DNA of 64,000 nt from Rhizobium sp. RM (GCF_013390595.1 NZ_JACAWV010000007.1:186001-250000); one strand, 5' to 3'; counted from the stretch's first letter, positions 7,992 through 17,210 are shown. Notes: generated by a model from the sequence alone, not told the origin. Program-made: numbers and translations.

Positions 7992-9782
7992 ATGAGTATG
8001 CTAGATCGAGGCGCGAATGCAATAGCGATACTGGAATCTCTCTCGGCATCGCAGGCCACGATCGAGTTCGATCTGTCCGGCAAAATCATGACAGCAAACG
8101 AGAATTTCTGTCGAGCACTCGGATATCAGCTTTCCGAGATCGTCGGTCGCCACCACAGCATGTTCCTTGAACCCGCCTATGGAAAATCCGCCGATTACAG
8201 TTCTTTCTGGCATAAACTGGCCGCCGGCAAGTTCGACCAGGGTCAATACAAGCGCATCGGGAAAGGTGGCAGAGAGGTCTGGATCGAGGCATCTTACAAT
8301 CCGGTTTTTCGCCGCGGCAAACCGGTCAAGATTGTGAAAATCGCAACCGATATCACCGCACAGAAACTCAAGACGGCTGAGGATGCCGGAAAGCTGCTTG
8401 CGCTTTCGCGCGCGCAGGCAATCATTGAATTCTCGCCAACAGGCGAAATACTGGTCGCCAACGAAAACTTCCTGTCCGCACTCGGATACACGCTCGCAGA
8501 GATTCAGGGACGGCATCATTCGATGTTCTGTGATGAGAGCTACGTGGCATCTGATGCCTACAACAGCTTTTGGAAACGTCTGGCAGCTGGAGAGTTTGTG
8601 GCAGACGAATTCATGCGCATCGGCAAAGGCGGCCGCCAGGTCCATATTCAGGCATCTTACAATCCCATATTTGACATGAACGGCACGGTCTTCAAGGTCG
8701 TTAAGTTCGCGACTGATGTCACTGGACGCGTCGAAAACGTGGAGGCTCTGGCTGGATGCCTCACTCGTCTGGCGGATGGCGATCTCTCCGGCAGGATTGA
8801 AAAGCCCTTCATTCCCTCGCTTGAGCAGTTGCGCAGCGACTTCAACAGTGCAAGTGCCAAGCTGCGGGGAGCGATGCAAACAGTCGCATCAAATGCGCAG
8901 GCCATTGCAGCCAGTTCCAGCGAAGTTCAGCTTGCCGCGGACGATCTTGCAAAGCGCACTGAACAGCAGGCGGCATCGATTGAGCAAACGGCGGCTGCCC
9001 TCGAGGAAATCACCACAACAGTCAAATCGGCAAGCATTCGTGCCGAACGCGCAGGTAACCTCGTTACGCGCACGCGAGACGACGCAGAAAGCTCCGGTAA
9101 CATCGTTCGCGACGCCATCGCCGCCATGTCACAAATCGAATCCTCTTCGCGTGAAATCACCAACATCATCGGCGTCATCGATGAAATCGCCTTCCAGACC
9201 AACCTTCTCGCTCTGAACGCTGGAGTGGAGGCGGCCCGTGCAGGTGAGGCTGGCAAGGGCTTTGCTGTGGTGGCTCAAGAAGTCCGCGAACTGGCGCAGC
9301 GGTCCGCCAAAGCAGCAAAGGAAATCAAGGCCCTTATTCAGACATCCGGTCAGCATGTGGAAAATGGCGTATCGCTCGTTACCAGAACGGGCGCTGCGCT
9401 AGACCTCATCACCGACCAGGTCAACGATATAGACAACGATGTGCGCGCTATCGTCGAAGCATCCCGCGAACAATCCACCGCACTCGTCGAGATCAATACA
9501 GCCGTGAACACGGTGGACCAGAACACGCAGAAAAATGCTGCAATGGTCGAAGAGCAAACTGCAGCGGGTCACAGCCTGGCCGCTGAAGCCTCCGCCCTGT
9601 TCAGACTTCTGCAGCAGTTCAAGCTTGGCGTGGCCAACTCCGGCTCCAAACCCATTGTACATCCATCCGCGCCACCTAAAGTGCGCTCGGCCCCCAAGGC
9701 CCGATTGGGTGCTCAACAATCCCGGTTTTCACGACATTCTTCTGCACTCGCACTCAGCACCGAAGAGTGGCAAGACTTCTGA
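7992..9782 (+). CDS. Soluble methyl-accepting chemotaxis protein with two PAS domains
   Basis: A 596-residue chemoreceptor with no signal peptide or membrane segment. Two similar PAS domains occupy about residues 15-125 and 135-247. Each contains ANENF..ALGY, GRHHSMF and a RIGKGGR..W/HI.ASYNP block, so they arose by duplication. A HAMP-like linker ([10 protein letters not shown], near 260) leads into the coiled-coil signalling domain. The signalling tip [20 protein letters not shown] is near residue 397. The protein ends in EEWQDF, an acidic/aromatic tail like the CheR-tethering pentapeptide of some receptors. It signals to CheA/CheW from the cytoplasm, probably on redox, oxygen or an internal ligand. 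No che genes are nearby. Confidence 0.93.
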   Translation: MSMLDRGANAIAILESLSASQATIEFDLSGKIMTANENFCRALGYQLSEIVGRHHSMFLEPAYGKSADYSSFWHKLAAGKFDQGQYKRIGKGGREVWIEASYNPVFRRGKPVKIVKIATDITAQKLKTAEDAGKLLALSRAQAIIEFSPTGEILVANENFLSALGYTLAEIQGRHHSMFCDESYVASDAYNSFWKRLAAGEFVADEFMRIGKGGRQVHIQASYNPIFDMNGTVFKVVKFATDVTGRVENVEALAGCLTRLADGDLSGRIEKPFIPSLEQLRSDFNSASAKLRGAMQTVASNAQAIAASSSEVQLAADDLAKRTEQQAASIEQTAAALEEITTTVKSASIRAERAGNLVTRTRDDAESSGNIVRDAIAAMSQIESSSREITNIIGVIDEIAFQTNLLALNAGVEAARAGEAGKGFAVVAQEVRELAQRSAKAAKEIKALIQTSGQHVENGVSLVTRTGAALDLITDQVNDIDNDVRAIVEASREQSTALVEINTAVNTVDQNTQKNAAMVEEQTAAGHSLAAEASALFRLLQQFKLGVANSGSKPIVHPSAPPKVRSAPKARLGAQQSRFSRHSSALALSTEEWQDF

Positions 9783-9808
9783 CATTTCGTCTCTCGGCGC
9801 CACAACAA

Positions 9809-9829
9809 GGGCCCGCCCGCAGCGGGCCC
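9809..9829. terminator. Hairpin between convergent genes
   Basis: GGGCCCGC / GCGGGCCC with a 5-base loop sits between the stops of the chemoreceptor (plus) and the MFS gene (minus). It is probably a bidirectional terminator; no long T run. Confidence 0.55.
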
Positions 9830-9844
9830 AGAATTGTGGATCGA

Positions 9845-11140
9845 TTAGGCCGTCTGCGGTCTAAGCGTCGCCTGACCGGGCTTCCTGAGAAGCAAGACAG
9901 AAATTGCTGCGATGATGCACATCAACCCGGCAATCTGGAGCGCCGGCATGTATGTGCCGAAATCGCTGCGGAAGAAGCCGGCACCGAAAGCGGCCGTTGC
10001 TGCGCCAAGCTGATGACCGGTAAATACCCAACCGAAAACCAGGCCGGCCTTTTCGCGTCCGAAATTTTCGGCGGCGAGCTTCACGGTCGGCGGAACAGTC
10101 GCCACCCAGTCGAGACCATAGAAGACGGCAAAGACCGACAGCTCCACGAAGCTGAAACCCGAAAATGAGAGATAGATCAGCGAGAGGCCGCGCAGACCGT
10201 AAAACCAGAAGAGGAGGTATCGATTGTCGAAACGGTCGGATAGCCAACCGGCAAATACGGTGCCGATGAAATCGAAGATGCCAATCACTGCCAGCGTGCT
10301 TGCCGCTGTTACTGCGGCCATCCCGAAGTCGCCGCAGATTGAAATCCAGTGGGTCTGGATCAGACCATTGGTCGAGAGCCCGCAGACAAAGAAGGTGCCG
10401 AAGAGGACCCAGAAGACCGGATTCCCGGAAACGCTCTTCAATGTCAGAATGGGTGAGATCAATGTTTCAAGCAGCTTATGGTCCTGCTTGGGTGGTTGCG
10501 TCACCGTCGTCTCACCATAGGCCGGAAGTCCGACATCGGCAGGGTGATCGCTCATCAACAGAAGCACGAGAAGCATTGCCACGGCAATAACCGCCACTGT
10601 CAGCGTCAAAGCTGTTCGCCATCCATAAGCTTCCGTCAGCGCCGCGAGTATTGGCAGAAATACAAGCTGCCCGGTCGCATTGCTCGCCGTCATGAGGCCA
10701 ATAACGAGACCCCGGCGCTTGGAAAACCAGCGACTTGCAACGGTTGCCCCCAGCACCAACGCCGTCATCCCGGTACCAACGCCAATCACAATGCCCCAAA
10801 GCAGAAGAAGCTGCCAGACTTCAGCCATGAGCAAGGACAGGACAATCCCGCCCATAATCAGCGCAAGCGCCGTCATGACGACCTGTCGGATGCCAAAGTG
10901 GTTCATGAACGCAGCCGCGAAAGGCCCAAGTAGTCCGAAAAGCACCAGTCTCACAGCCATCGCGGAAGAGATATCGGCAATGTCCCAACCAAACTCCTGA
11001 TGGAGCGGCTGGATCATGACACCGGCCGACCCCATTGCTCCGGCGGTAGCGAGCATTGTCAGGAACGTGGTCGCAGCGACCAGCCATCCGTAATGAAGAT
11101 TTCTTGCGGCCATCCAGCCTGCAAGGCGCGTCGAGAGCAT
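9845..11140 (-). CDS. MFS transporter (monocarboxylate/oxalate-formate type)
   Basis: A 431-residue protein with twelve predicted membrane segments. The start, HYGWLVAATTFLTMLATAGAMG, and the loop ASRWFSKRRGLVIGL between segments 4 and 5 are typical of the monocarboxylate-porter / oxalate-formate branch of MFS. It lies 69 bases after the MarR gene on the same strand. The gap holds a GGG(C/T)ATATACCC element also found before marR, so the MarR protein probably represses it. AGGGAAAGGGA lies ahead of the ATG. The substrate is unknown, likely an organic acid or toxic small molecule. Confidence 0.82.
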   Translation of the reverse strand: MLSTRLAGWMAARNLHYGWLVAATTFLTMLATAGAMGSAGVMIQPLHQEFGWDIADISSAMAVRLVLFGLLGPFAAAFMNHFGIRQVVMTALALIMGGIVLSLLMAEVWQLLLLWGIVIGVGTGMTALVLGATVASRWFSKRRGLVIGLMTASNATGQLVFLPILAALTEAYGWRTALTLTVAVIAVAMLLVLLLMSDHPADVGLPAYGETTVTQPPKQDHKLLETLISPILTLKSVSGNPVFWVLFGTFFVCGLSTNGLIQTHWISICGDFGMAAVTAASTLAVIGIFDFIGTVFAGWLSDRFDNRYLLFWFYGLRGLSLIYLSFSGFSFVELSVFAVFYGLDWVATVPPTVKLAAENFGREKAGLVFGWVFTGHQLGAATAAFGAGFFRSDFGTYMPALQIAGLMCIIAAISVLLLRKPGQATLRPQTA

Positions 11141-11181
11141 GGTCTTCGTCCCTTTCCCTGTCGCCTTTGAGGCGGATTTGC

Positions 11182-11193
11182 GGGCATATACCC
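11182..11193 (-). promoter_or_regulatory. Candidate MarR operator before the MFS gene
   Basis: GGGCATATACCC is a 12-base near-palindrome (one mismatch pair), about 42 bases before the MFS ATG. It shares GGG(C/T)ATATACC with the element before the MarR gene at 11617-11627. Confidence 0.5.
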
Positions 11194-11209
11194 ACGTTGA
11201 ATTAAAAAA

Positions 11210-11611
11210 TTAGAGTGCCGCGAGCAGCTCTTGCAATTGCCGTGTCTTTTCCGGTCCGAGCCGGGCTTCAATATCGTCCTGCACGCCATCCCAAAGCGGC
11301 CCACCATCCGTGAGAACGGCATGCCCTTTCTCGGTGATCGTCAGCATTGCTTCACGCTGATCCTCACCATGCCCAATCGCCACCAGTCCCATACGCTCCA
11401 GAACTTTCGCATTGCGTCCGACGGTAGATCGATCCAGTTCGACACGCGCGGCAAGGTCCGTCAATGAAACCGGTGCCAAACGGTTTATGTTTCGTAACAG
11501 GCTGAACTGACCGATGTTGACCCCCAGAGGCGCCAGCGCCTCGTCATAATAGGACGAGATGCGACGGGAGGCTTTGCGCAACAATATGCAGTGACAGGTA
11601 TCGCTTGGCAT
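11210..11611 (-). CDS. MarR family transcriptional regulator
   Basis: 133 residues from the ATG at 11611; an in-frame TTG at 11632 would add seven residues. The ATG is preferred because the TTG form would put the operator-like palindrome 11617-11627 inside the gene. The winged helix spans about residues 30-95, with LTDLAARVELDRSTVGRNAKVLERMGLV as helix-turn-helix and GHGEDQREAMLTITEKG as the wing. Two cysteines near the N-terminus (CHC, residues 6 and 8) could make it redox- or electrophile-responsive, as in several MarR proteins. It likely represses itself and the downstream MFS gene. Confidence 0.85.
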   Translation of the reverse strand: MPSDTCHCILLRKASRRISSYYDEALAPLGVNIGQFSLLRNINRLAPVSLTDLAARVELDRSTVGRNAKVLERMGLVAIGHGEDQREAMLTITEKGHAVLTDGGPLWDGVQDDIEARLGPEKTRQLQELLAAL

Positions 11612-11616
11612 ATTAC

Positions 11617-11627
11617 GGGTATATACC
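11617..11627 (-). promoter_or_regulatory. Candidate MarR autoregulatory operator
   Basis: GGGTATATACC contains the perfect 10-base palindrome GGTATATACC, six bases ahead of the preferred MarR start. It matches the element at 11182-11193. Confidence 0.5.
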
Positions 11628-11775
11628 TGCAAATCGTCAAAAACAAGAGGCGCCCGAAAGAAAGCCTCGTTTCTGCATCGGTACCCTTATGCCGAAGCTG
11701 ATCTGACGGCCACACGGGGAACCGTACCGAACAAAATCCGGATTTCAGCCGAACTGACAAACCGTGGTGGAGAAA

Positions 11776-11804
11776 CAAAAAATCCTCCGGCCAGACCGGA
11801 GGAT
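11776..11804 (-). terminator. Intrinsic terminator after the GNAT gene
   Basis: ATCCTCCGG / CCGGAGGAT, a 9-bp stem with a 5-base loop, is followed on the minus strand by TTTTTTG. It lies 38 bases beyond the GNAT stop codon. Confidence 0.85.
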
Positions 11805-11841
11805 CATAGCAAAATATAGGGTGTCGCCAACCAGACGGCTT

Positions 11842-12411
11842 TCAGGCAGAAAGCTTGCGACCGCTTGCAACCAGCATACCCGCCGCACCGTCCAGCCAAC
11901 CGGCCTTCAGTTCCAGCGCCAGAAAACGATGACGCTCGAATGGACCTGGCATGATAAGGTGCTGCGTCTTCTCGGCAAAGAAACCGAAACGCTCATAATA
12001 AGGGGCGTCGCCGACCAGCAGAATTGCGCCATGACCACGTCTCGCGGCCTCGGCGACTGCTGCGCGCATCAGCGCAGAACCTATTCCCTTGCCCTCATAG
12101 GCAGAATCGACAGCGAGCGGACCAAGAAGGAGCGCATCGACCGGACGGCCTTCACGAGAAATGCCGGCCTCGACATTCCAGAGACGGACGGTTCCGATGA
12201 CGTGACCGTCCTGATCGCGGGCCACAAGGGCGAGCCCTTCGGCCGGTACACGACCTGCGCGAAGCTTTTCGGACGACTTGCGACGCCGACCGGCACCCAT
12301 TGCGCGATCAAGCAGGTTTTCGCGAGCAACAACATCGCCCGGATTCTCCGCTTCGACGTGGAACGTCTGCGGTGTGAAAAATGCGCGTACAGAATTCAAA
12401 AGAGCGGCCAT
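11842..12411 (-). CDS. GNAT family N-acetyltransferase (YhbS-like)
   Basis: 189 residues from the ATG at 12411, which has GGAGGG about nine bases upstream; the longer frame back to 12540 begins with an unlikely Cys-rich segment. The acetyl-CoA pocket is seen in LGPLAVDSAYEGKGIGSALMRAAVAEAARRG (motif A, the Q/RxxGxG/A-type loop read here as EGKGIG), followed by LLVGDAPYYERFGF (motif B, typical of COG3153). The substrate is unknown. It lies 189 bases after the ornithine decarboxylase gene on the same strand, so polyamines are a conceivable but unproven substrate class. Confidence 0.8.
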   Translation of the reverse strand: MAALLNSVRAFFTPQTFHVEAENPGDVVARENLLDRAMGAGRRRKSSEKLRAGRVPAEGLALVARDQDGHVIGTVRLWNVEAGISREGRPVDALLLGPLAVDSAYEGKGIGSALMRAAVAEAARRGHGAILLVGDAPYYERFGFFAEKTQHLIMPGPFERHRFLALELKAGWLDGAAGMLVASGRKLSA

Positions 12412-12572
12412 GCCCGGCCCTCCCAAGACAAAACCGCCCACACGCGGCCCTGGAACAAAAGGTGGAGCCGTTCCGGCCCGCCAACGCGCTTTCCTCGGCT
12501 GGAAGAGGCGCAGCAAGCAGGGATTTGCGCAACAGCACAATCGGCAAGGCCGGAACGGAAGCTTGGTCGAAA

Positions 12573-12594
12573 CGCCGCCCTTCAGCAGGCGGCG
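12573..12594 (-). terminator. Probable terminator after ornithine decarboxylase
   Basis: CGCCGCC / GGCGGCG (7 bp, 8-base loop) is followed by TTTCG on the minus strand, directly after the odc stop codon. The T run is short. Confidence 0.5.
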
Positions 12595-12600
12595 CCCGGG

Positions 12601-13734
12601 TTAGATGACGTAGGCTTTCAGCGGCTCGAAGCCGTTGAATGCGACCGCCGAGTAGGTGGTCGTATACGCGCCCGTACCTTCGATCAGAACCTCGTCACCG
12701 ATGCTCAGAGACACCGGCAGCGGATACATGTTCTTTTCATAGAGCACGTCGGCGCTGTCGCAGGTCGGACCGGCAAGAACGCAAGGCTCCATCGCGTCCT
12801 GATCGCGCTCGGTGCGGATCGGGTAGCGAATAGCTTCGTCCATGGTTTCAGCCAGACCGCCGAACTTACCGATGTCCAGGAACACCCAGCGATGGTTGTC
12901 ATTGTCGGATTTACGCGACACGAGAACAACTTCCGCCTTGATCACACCCGCATTACCCACCATGCCGCGGCCCGGCTCGATGATCGTCTTCGGGATCTGG
13001 TTGCCGAAGTGCTTGCGCAACGCGGTGTCGATTGCCTGACCGTATTCCTCCGCCGCCGGAACGTCGCGAAGGTACTTGGTCGGGAAACCGCCCCCCATGT
13101 TGACCATTTGCAGGTGAATACCCTGCTTGGAAAGCGACGCGAATACGCGCTTTGCGTCGGCCAGTGCAGCATCCCACGCGTCGAGGTTCATCATCTGCGA
13201 ACCGACGTGGAAGGAAACGCCATAGGATTCAAGCCCAAGCTGGTGAGCATAAACCAGTACATCAACGGCCATCTGAGGCACGCAGCCGAACTTGCGCGAC
13301 AGCGGCCATTCGGCACCTTCACCATCCGTCAGAACGCGGCAGAACACGCGTGCGCCCGGAGCTGCACGAGCAACCTTTTCAACTTCTTCGTGGCTGTCCA
13401 CAGCGAAGAGATCAATGCCGAGTGCATGCGCACGAGCGACATCGCGCTCCTTCTTGATGGTATTGCCGAAGGAGATGCGGTCTGACGTCGCACCCGCGTC
13501 AAGCGCCATCTGGATTTCGGCCACGGAGGCGCAATCGAAGTTGGAGCCAAGCGAAGCAAGCAGCTTGAGGATTTCGGGAGCCGGGTTTGCCTTGACGGCA
13601 TAATAGATTGCACTGTTCGGCAGGGAGTGCCGGAATGCGTTGTAGTTGTCGCGCACGACGTCGAGATCAACCACGAGGCATGGGCCTTCGGGACGTCGGG
13701 TCTTGATGAAGTCGAGAATGCGTGCAGTCGTCAT
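12601..13734 (-). CDS. odc: Ornithine decarboxylase (type III-fold, possibly also lysine)
   Basis: A 377-residue PLP enzyme that makes putrescine from ornithine, the first step of polyamine synthesis. The PLP lysine is Lys48 in YAVKANP. The phosphate-binding Gly loop is in NMGGGFPTKY and EPGRGMVGNAG. The partner-subunit catalytic cysteine is in GPTCDSAD. Length and motifs match the alphaproteobacterial eukaryotic-type enzymes, some of which also accept lysine. The start at 13734 (MTTARILDFIK) is chosen on family length. The frame stays open for another 134 codons upstream through the leader, which is noted separately. A LysR gene is divergent beyond the leader. Putrescine/homospermidine synthesis is probably tied to growth and biofilm control in this group. 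Confidence 0.93.
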   Translation of the reverse strand: MTTARILDFIKTRRPEGPCLVVDLDVVRDNYNAFRHSLPNSAIYYAVKANPAPEILKLLASLGSNFDCASVAEIQMALDAGATSDRISFGNTIKKERDVARAHALGIDLFAVDSHEEVEKVARAAPGARVFCRVLTDGEGAEWPLSRKFGCVPQMAVDVLVYAHQLGLESYGVSFHVGSQMMNLDAWDAALADAKRVFASLSKQGIHLQMVNMGGGFPTKYLRDVPAAEEYGQAIDTALRKHFGNQIPKTIIEPGRGMVGNAGVIKAEVVLVSRKSDNDNHRWVFLDIGKFGGLAETMDEAIRYPIRTERDQDAMEPCVLAGPTCDSADVLYEKNMYPLPVSLSIGDEVLIEGTGAYTTTYSAVAFNGFEPLKAYVI

Positions 13735-14160
13735 CGGTCTATTCCCTGTTAAATCCGGCTCCGGAAATTCCGGAGGACAAAGAACGCTCGAGATATGTAT
13801 GCGAATCAGCCGGTGGAGGCGCAGATTCGATAACATACGCTCAAGGCGCGAATGTGAACGACGCCCTGCCAGAGCATCATTCGGCTTTGTCTGCCATTGA
13901 TTGGAGGGATTGACCCGACCGCACTTCCGGCAATGATGGTGTGCCTCTTCAGTACCCCGGCTGATGGAAAGCCGGCAGAGAACCAGAAAGGCCCGCACCG
14001 TCGTTGCTTCATATGTCCTCGCATTTCCCGGTTGGCCGGAATAGCGACTGGAGGGGTTAGTTCCAGGTACCTTACCGAACTCCTCACCACATCGAGGACT
14101 CGGCGGACACACATGGGCACGTGCGACTTTGGGCAAGCCGGGAGATAAGAATATTCGCGG
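13735..14160 (-). ncRNA. Long structured leader of ornithine decarboxylase (speF-motif candidate)
   Basis: Some 400 bases separate odc from the divergent LysR gene. Alphaproteobacterial ornithine decarboxylase genes are known to carry a long conserved RNA motif, named speF, in this position. Direct support here includes a hairpin CCGGCT / AGCCGG (13957-13975) and a palindrome CTCCGG...CCGGAG just before the odc start (about 13762-13778). I cannot align it to the published consensus from memory, so the assignment rests mainly on position, length and foldability. The frame of odc remains open through the whole leader. Regulation by polyamine or ornithine is inferred. Confidence 0.5.
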
Positions 14161-14268
14161 TCATAATCAAGAGATTTTTTTCAGCAGACGCGGATTTTTT
14201 CATCATTTATTTTCTTATTGAACATCGCAACCTCATCGTTCAATTATGCCGAACAAACGGAGGTTTCC

Positions 14269-15162
14269 ATGGACACACTGACCCGCATCCGAGCGTTTAT
14301 CGATGTCGTGGAGGCCGAGGGCTTTTCATCAGCGGCGCGCAAGACCGGCCGCTCGAAAGCGCTTCTCTCAAAATACGTCCGAGAACTGGAAGACGACCTC
14401 GGTGCGCTCCTTCTCAATCGTACGACGCGCCAGTTTTCGCTGACTGAAGCGGGACATACCTATTATCGCACTGCCTCCGACATTCTAAAGGAGATCGATA
14501 ATCTCGCCGATCTCGTGCGCGAAAAGAACGCCGACCTCAAAGGCAAACTCAGGATTTCGGTTCCACGCACCTTTATCGATGCGGATGTTGGCCAGAGCCT
14601 GATCGATTTTGCCAAGGAAAATCCGGAGCTTTCGCTTGAGATCGTCGCCGAAGACCGGTTCGTCGACCTGATTGAGGAAGGTTTTGACCTCGCCGTCAGA
14701 ATCACCCGTCTGGAAGACTCAGGCCTTATTGCCCGCAAGCTCTCCGATTTTCGGGTCTATGCGGTCGCTACCACGGATTTCGTAGCGCAGCATGGCCCCC
14801 TCAACGGACCCCAGGACTTTGCTCGCGTGCCCTTCATCATCGACACCAATACCCGTTTTCATAATTCCGTGCGTTACTTTGAACCTGACGGCGGATCAAA
14901 CTCGGTCGCCATCAGCGGTCCAATCGAAGTCAACAGTCCGCAGGCGACCTTGCGCGCTGCCCGCGCCGGGCTCGGAATTGCCATGGTGCCGGATTTCATC
15001 GCCCGGCCTTACATACAGTCTGGCGAACTGGTGACCCTGTTCGATGACTACATTTCCAAGGATCGCGGTATCTACGCCGTCTATCCACATCGCCGCTACC
15101 TGCCCGCCAAGGTCCGCAGTTTCGTCGATTTTCTATCTAACTGGTTCCGCAAGAACGGTTGA
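14269..15162 (+). CDS. LysR family transcriptional regulator
   Basis: 297 residues from the ATG at 14269, which follows GGAGG; an upstream ATG at 14218 lacks a ribosome-binding site. The N-terminal winged helix (residues 1-60) contains IRAFIDVVEAEGFSSAARKTG and LSKYVRELEDDLGALLLNRTTR. The C-terminal part is the periplasmic-binding-like effector domain (about 90-295). It is divergent from odc across the leader region, so control of odc is possible, but LysR proteins of this subgroup act on many targets. Effector unknown. Confidence 0.9.
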   Translation: MDTLTRIRAFIDVVEAEGFSSAARKTGRSKALLSKYVRELEDDLGALLLNRTTRQFSLTEAGHTYYRTASDILKEIDNLADLVREKNADLKGKLRISVPRTFIDADVGQSLIDFAKENPELSLEIVAEDRFVDLIEEGFDLAVRITRLEDSGLIARKLSDFRVYAVATTDFVAQHGPLNGPQDFARVPFIIDTNTRFHNSVRYFEPDGGSNSVAISGPIEVNSPQATLRAARAGLGIAMVPDFIARPYIQSGELVTLFDDYISKDRGIYAVYPHRRYLPAKVRSFVDFLSNWFRKNG

Positions 15163-15240
15163 GAGCGAAGGCAGGTCGAAATTCGGTCCCATTTTTTGCT
15201 AAAGTCCGGATCGAGATTCGAAGGCGGGACTGAGGGAAGA

Positions 15241-15882
15241 ATGAACAGAAAAATTTTGCCGCTCGTGGCCTGCCTGGCCTGTATTCCCGTAGTTGCACAT
15301 GCACATCCACACATCTTTGCCGATGCACGTATGGAAATCGTCGAAGGCAAGGATGGTACCATTCAGGAGGTGCGCAACATCTGGCGCTTCGACGAGATGT
15401 TCTCAGCCAGCGTCGTCATGGATTACGACAAGAACAGCGATCTCAAACTCGACAAGGATGAACTGGCTGAGATCGGTAGTACGGTCCTGGAATCGCTCGC
15501 GGAGTATTCCTATTACACCTATATCACCGCCAACGGGAAACCCGTCGACTTCCAGAAGCCGGACGCAATCCACGTCGATTACCAGGATCAGCAAATCCTG
15601 ATGTTTTTCTCGGTCAAGCCAAAGACGCCACTCCATGCCAAGGGCAAACTTAGCTTCGGGGCTTGGGACCCAACCATGTACACCGCAATTGACTTTGCCA
15701 AGGACGATGACCTGGCTACGGAGGGCAAGGATCTTGCGGCATGCAAACACTCAGTCGTGCGCCCGGATCCCGACGAGGTCATTTCCCAGAACCAGAACAC
15801 GCTGACAGATGCCTTCTTCAACGATCCGACCGGAACGGACATGACGAAGCTTTTCGCGACGCGGCTGGAGCTGTCATGCTGA
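15241..15882 (+). CDS. DUF1007 periplasmic protein linked to NicO transporter
   Basis: 213 residues from the ATG at 15241 (MNRKILPLVACLAC...), the start of a signal peptide that ends near VAHA. The mature N-terminus is HPHIFADARMEI, whose closely spaced histidines are typical of DUF1007 and could bind metal. Acidic residues in DKNSDLKLDKDEL resemble a calcium- or metal-binding loop. It overlaps the next gene, a NicO-family nickel/cobalt permease, by seven bases, so the two are translated together. DUF1007 proteins commonly accompany such permeases and are thought to be periplasmic partners. The exact role is not established. Confidence 0.8.
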   Translation: MNRKILPLVACLACIPVVAHAHPHIFADARMEIVEGKDGTIQEVRNIWRFDEMFSASVVMDYDKNSDLKLDKDELAEIGSTVLESLAEYSYYTYITANGKPVDFQKPDAIHVDYQDQQILMFFSVKPKTPLHAKGKLSFGAWDPTMYTAIDFAKDDDLATEGKDLAACKHSVVRPDPDEVISQNQNTLTDAFFNDPTGTDMTKLFATRLELSC

Positions 15883-16940
15883 GCAGAAAGACCGGCTTTT
15901 TTGCTGCTGTCACGTTGCCGCTTCTTGTTGTTGCCGCCCATGCCCAATCCCCACTCGGGATCGGCTCTGCGGAACCGTCTTTTTCGATTGGCGGTCCATT
16001 TGGTCCACTGTTGCAATGGATCAACGTGCATCAGCAGATGTTTTATCGCTCCCTGACAGGTGCACTGAAGGCAATGCGTGAGGACAACTGGGCTTTGGCC
16101 TCGCTGATCGGCCTTTCCTTTGCTTACGGCATTTTCCATGCGGCGGGACCCGGCCACGGCAAGGCGGTGATCTCTTCCTACATGATCGCCAACGAAACGC
16201 AGCTCAAGCGTGGCATCATCATCTCCTTCCTCTCATCGTTTCTTCAGGGTGCGGTTGCCATTGGATTGGTCGGAGCGGCATGGCAACTGCTGCGCGGCAC
16301 CTCCATCACCATGACCAAGGCTACCCAGACTATGGAAGTCGCAAGTTTCGCGATGGTGGCCTTGTTTGGCGGCTGGCTTCTGGCCCGTAAGCTCTGGTCA
16401 TTCCGGCCACGTTCTCAAAGCGTTCAAGTTCTCGCCACAGCTCAAGACATCTCCATCTCCAACAGCACCGTGACAGCACCCAGGACGGGAATGGGCACGG
16501 GTTTGCGCTTTCAGGGTAAGCCGGTTTTTGCCGACCATGAGCATAGCGGCAATGGCGATCTCTGCGTTTCCTGCGGTCAATCGCATGCACCTGATCCATC
16601 CCTGCTCGGAGCGAAAAAATTCAGTCTGCACGAAGCATGGTCTGCGATCATCGCGGTCGGCCTTCGCCCCTGCTCCGGCGCAATCATTGTCATGAGTTTT
16701 GCGGTTTTAAACGGACTGCTGCTTGGTGGAACGCTCTCCGTACTGGCGATGTCGCTTGGCACCGCCATCACGGTCTCGGCGCTTGCGGCCTTAGCGGTTT
16801 CAGCCAAGGGGCTCGCAATTCGCTTCGCAGGCCCAGGCAGCCGAAAGGCTGCGGGGATTGGCCATGCCATTGAGATTGCCGGGGCGCTATTCGTTCTGCT
16901 GATGGGGCTTGCCCTGCTCGGAGCCTCGCTTCAGGCCTGA
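15876..16940 (+). CDS. NicO/RcnA-type nickel/cobalt transporter
   Basis: 354 residues from the ATG at 15876, overlapping the DUF1007 stop. It has a signal-like first segment and about six or seven membrane segments. Family motifs are HAAGPGHGKAV near residue 88 and GLRPCSGAI near residue 264. A loop of about 80 residues between them holds scattered His and Cys (ADHEHSG, CVSCGQSHA) that could sense or bind metal. RcnA relatives export Ni/Co, while other NicO proteins import nickel for enzymes. Pairing with DUF1007 does not settle direction. No urease or hydrogenase genes are in the window. Confidence 0.85.
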   Translation: MLSRKTGFFAAVTLPLLVVAAHAQSPLGIGSAEPSFSIGGPFGPLLQWINVHQQMFYRSLTGALKAMREDNWALASLIGLSFAYGIFHAAGPGHGKAVISSYMIANETQLKRGIIISFLSSFLQGAVAIGLVGAAWQLLRGTSITMTKATQTMEVASFAMVALFGGWLLARKLWSFRPRSQSVQVLATAQDISISNSTVTAPRTGMGTGLRFQGKPVFADHEHSGNGDLCVSCGQSHAPDPSLLGAKKFSLHEAWSAIIAVGLRPCSGAIIVMSFAVLNGLLLGGTLSVLAMSLGTAITVSALAALAVSAKGLAIRFAGPGSRKAAGIGHAIEIAGALFVLLMGLALLGASLQA

Positions 16941-16982
16941 TCTATACAGGGACTCGATAAGGACCGGGCGTCACCGCGACGC

Positions 16983-17210
16983 TCAGAGGCCGTCACGTCT
17001 GCGCTGGTATCGTGCTCGTAGCCAAAAAAGCAGGAAAAAGCACAGCACTGCCACGGTACCGAAGGCAGCAGCAAGCCACGGTGAATAGTCCCCAAGCCAC
17101 AGCATGATCTTTGGCATGACGAAAAAAATCAGGCCGAACCCCAGCATAATTAACGCAGCGGCAATGGCTGGCGAACGTCCCTTGTCCTTAAGTCCGCGCT
17201 GCTCAGACAT
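16983..17210 (-). CDS. Small membrane protein with two segments
   Basis: 75 residues from the ATG at 17210, whose first codons overlap the stop of the GNAT gene upstream by eight bases, so translation is probably coupled. Two hydrophobic segments (about 15-35 and 44-64) are separated by MLWLGDYSPW and followed by a basic tail, RARYQRRRDGL. This gives an N-in/C-in hairpin by the positive-inside rule. The longer in-frame extension to 17321 is antisense-like and unlikely. No family recognised. Confidence 0.6.
   Translation of the reverse strand: MSEQRGLKDKGRSPAIAAALIMLGFGLIFFVMPKIMLWLGDYSPWLAAAFGTVAVLCFFLLFWLRARYQRRRDGL

Noticed and set aside
11764..13485. 573-codon open frame on the plus strand
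   Set aside because: It runs antisense through the GNAT and ornithine decarboxylase genes, has no domain resemblance and is explained by GC-rich codon bias.
12601..14136. 511-codon version of ornithine decarboxylase
   Set aside because: The first 134 codons lie in the regulatory leader and do not resemble any decarboxylase; the 377-residue form has the family's normal length. Kept as a finding because the open frame is odd.
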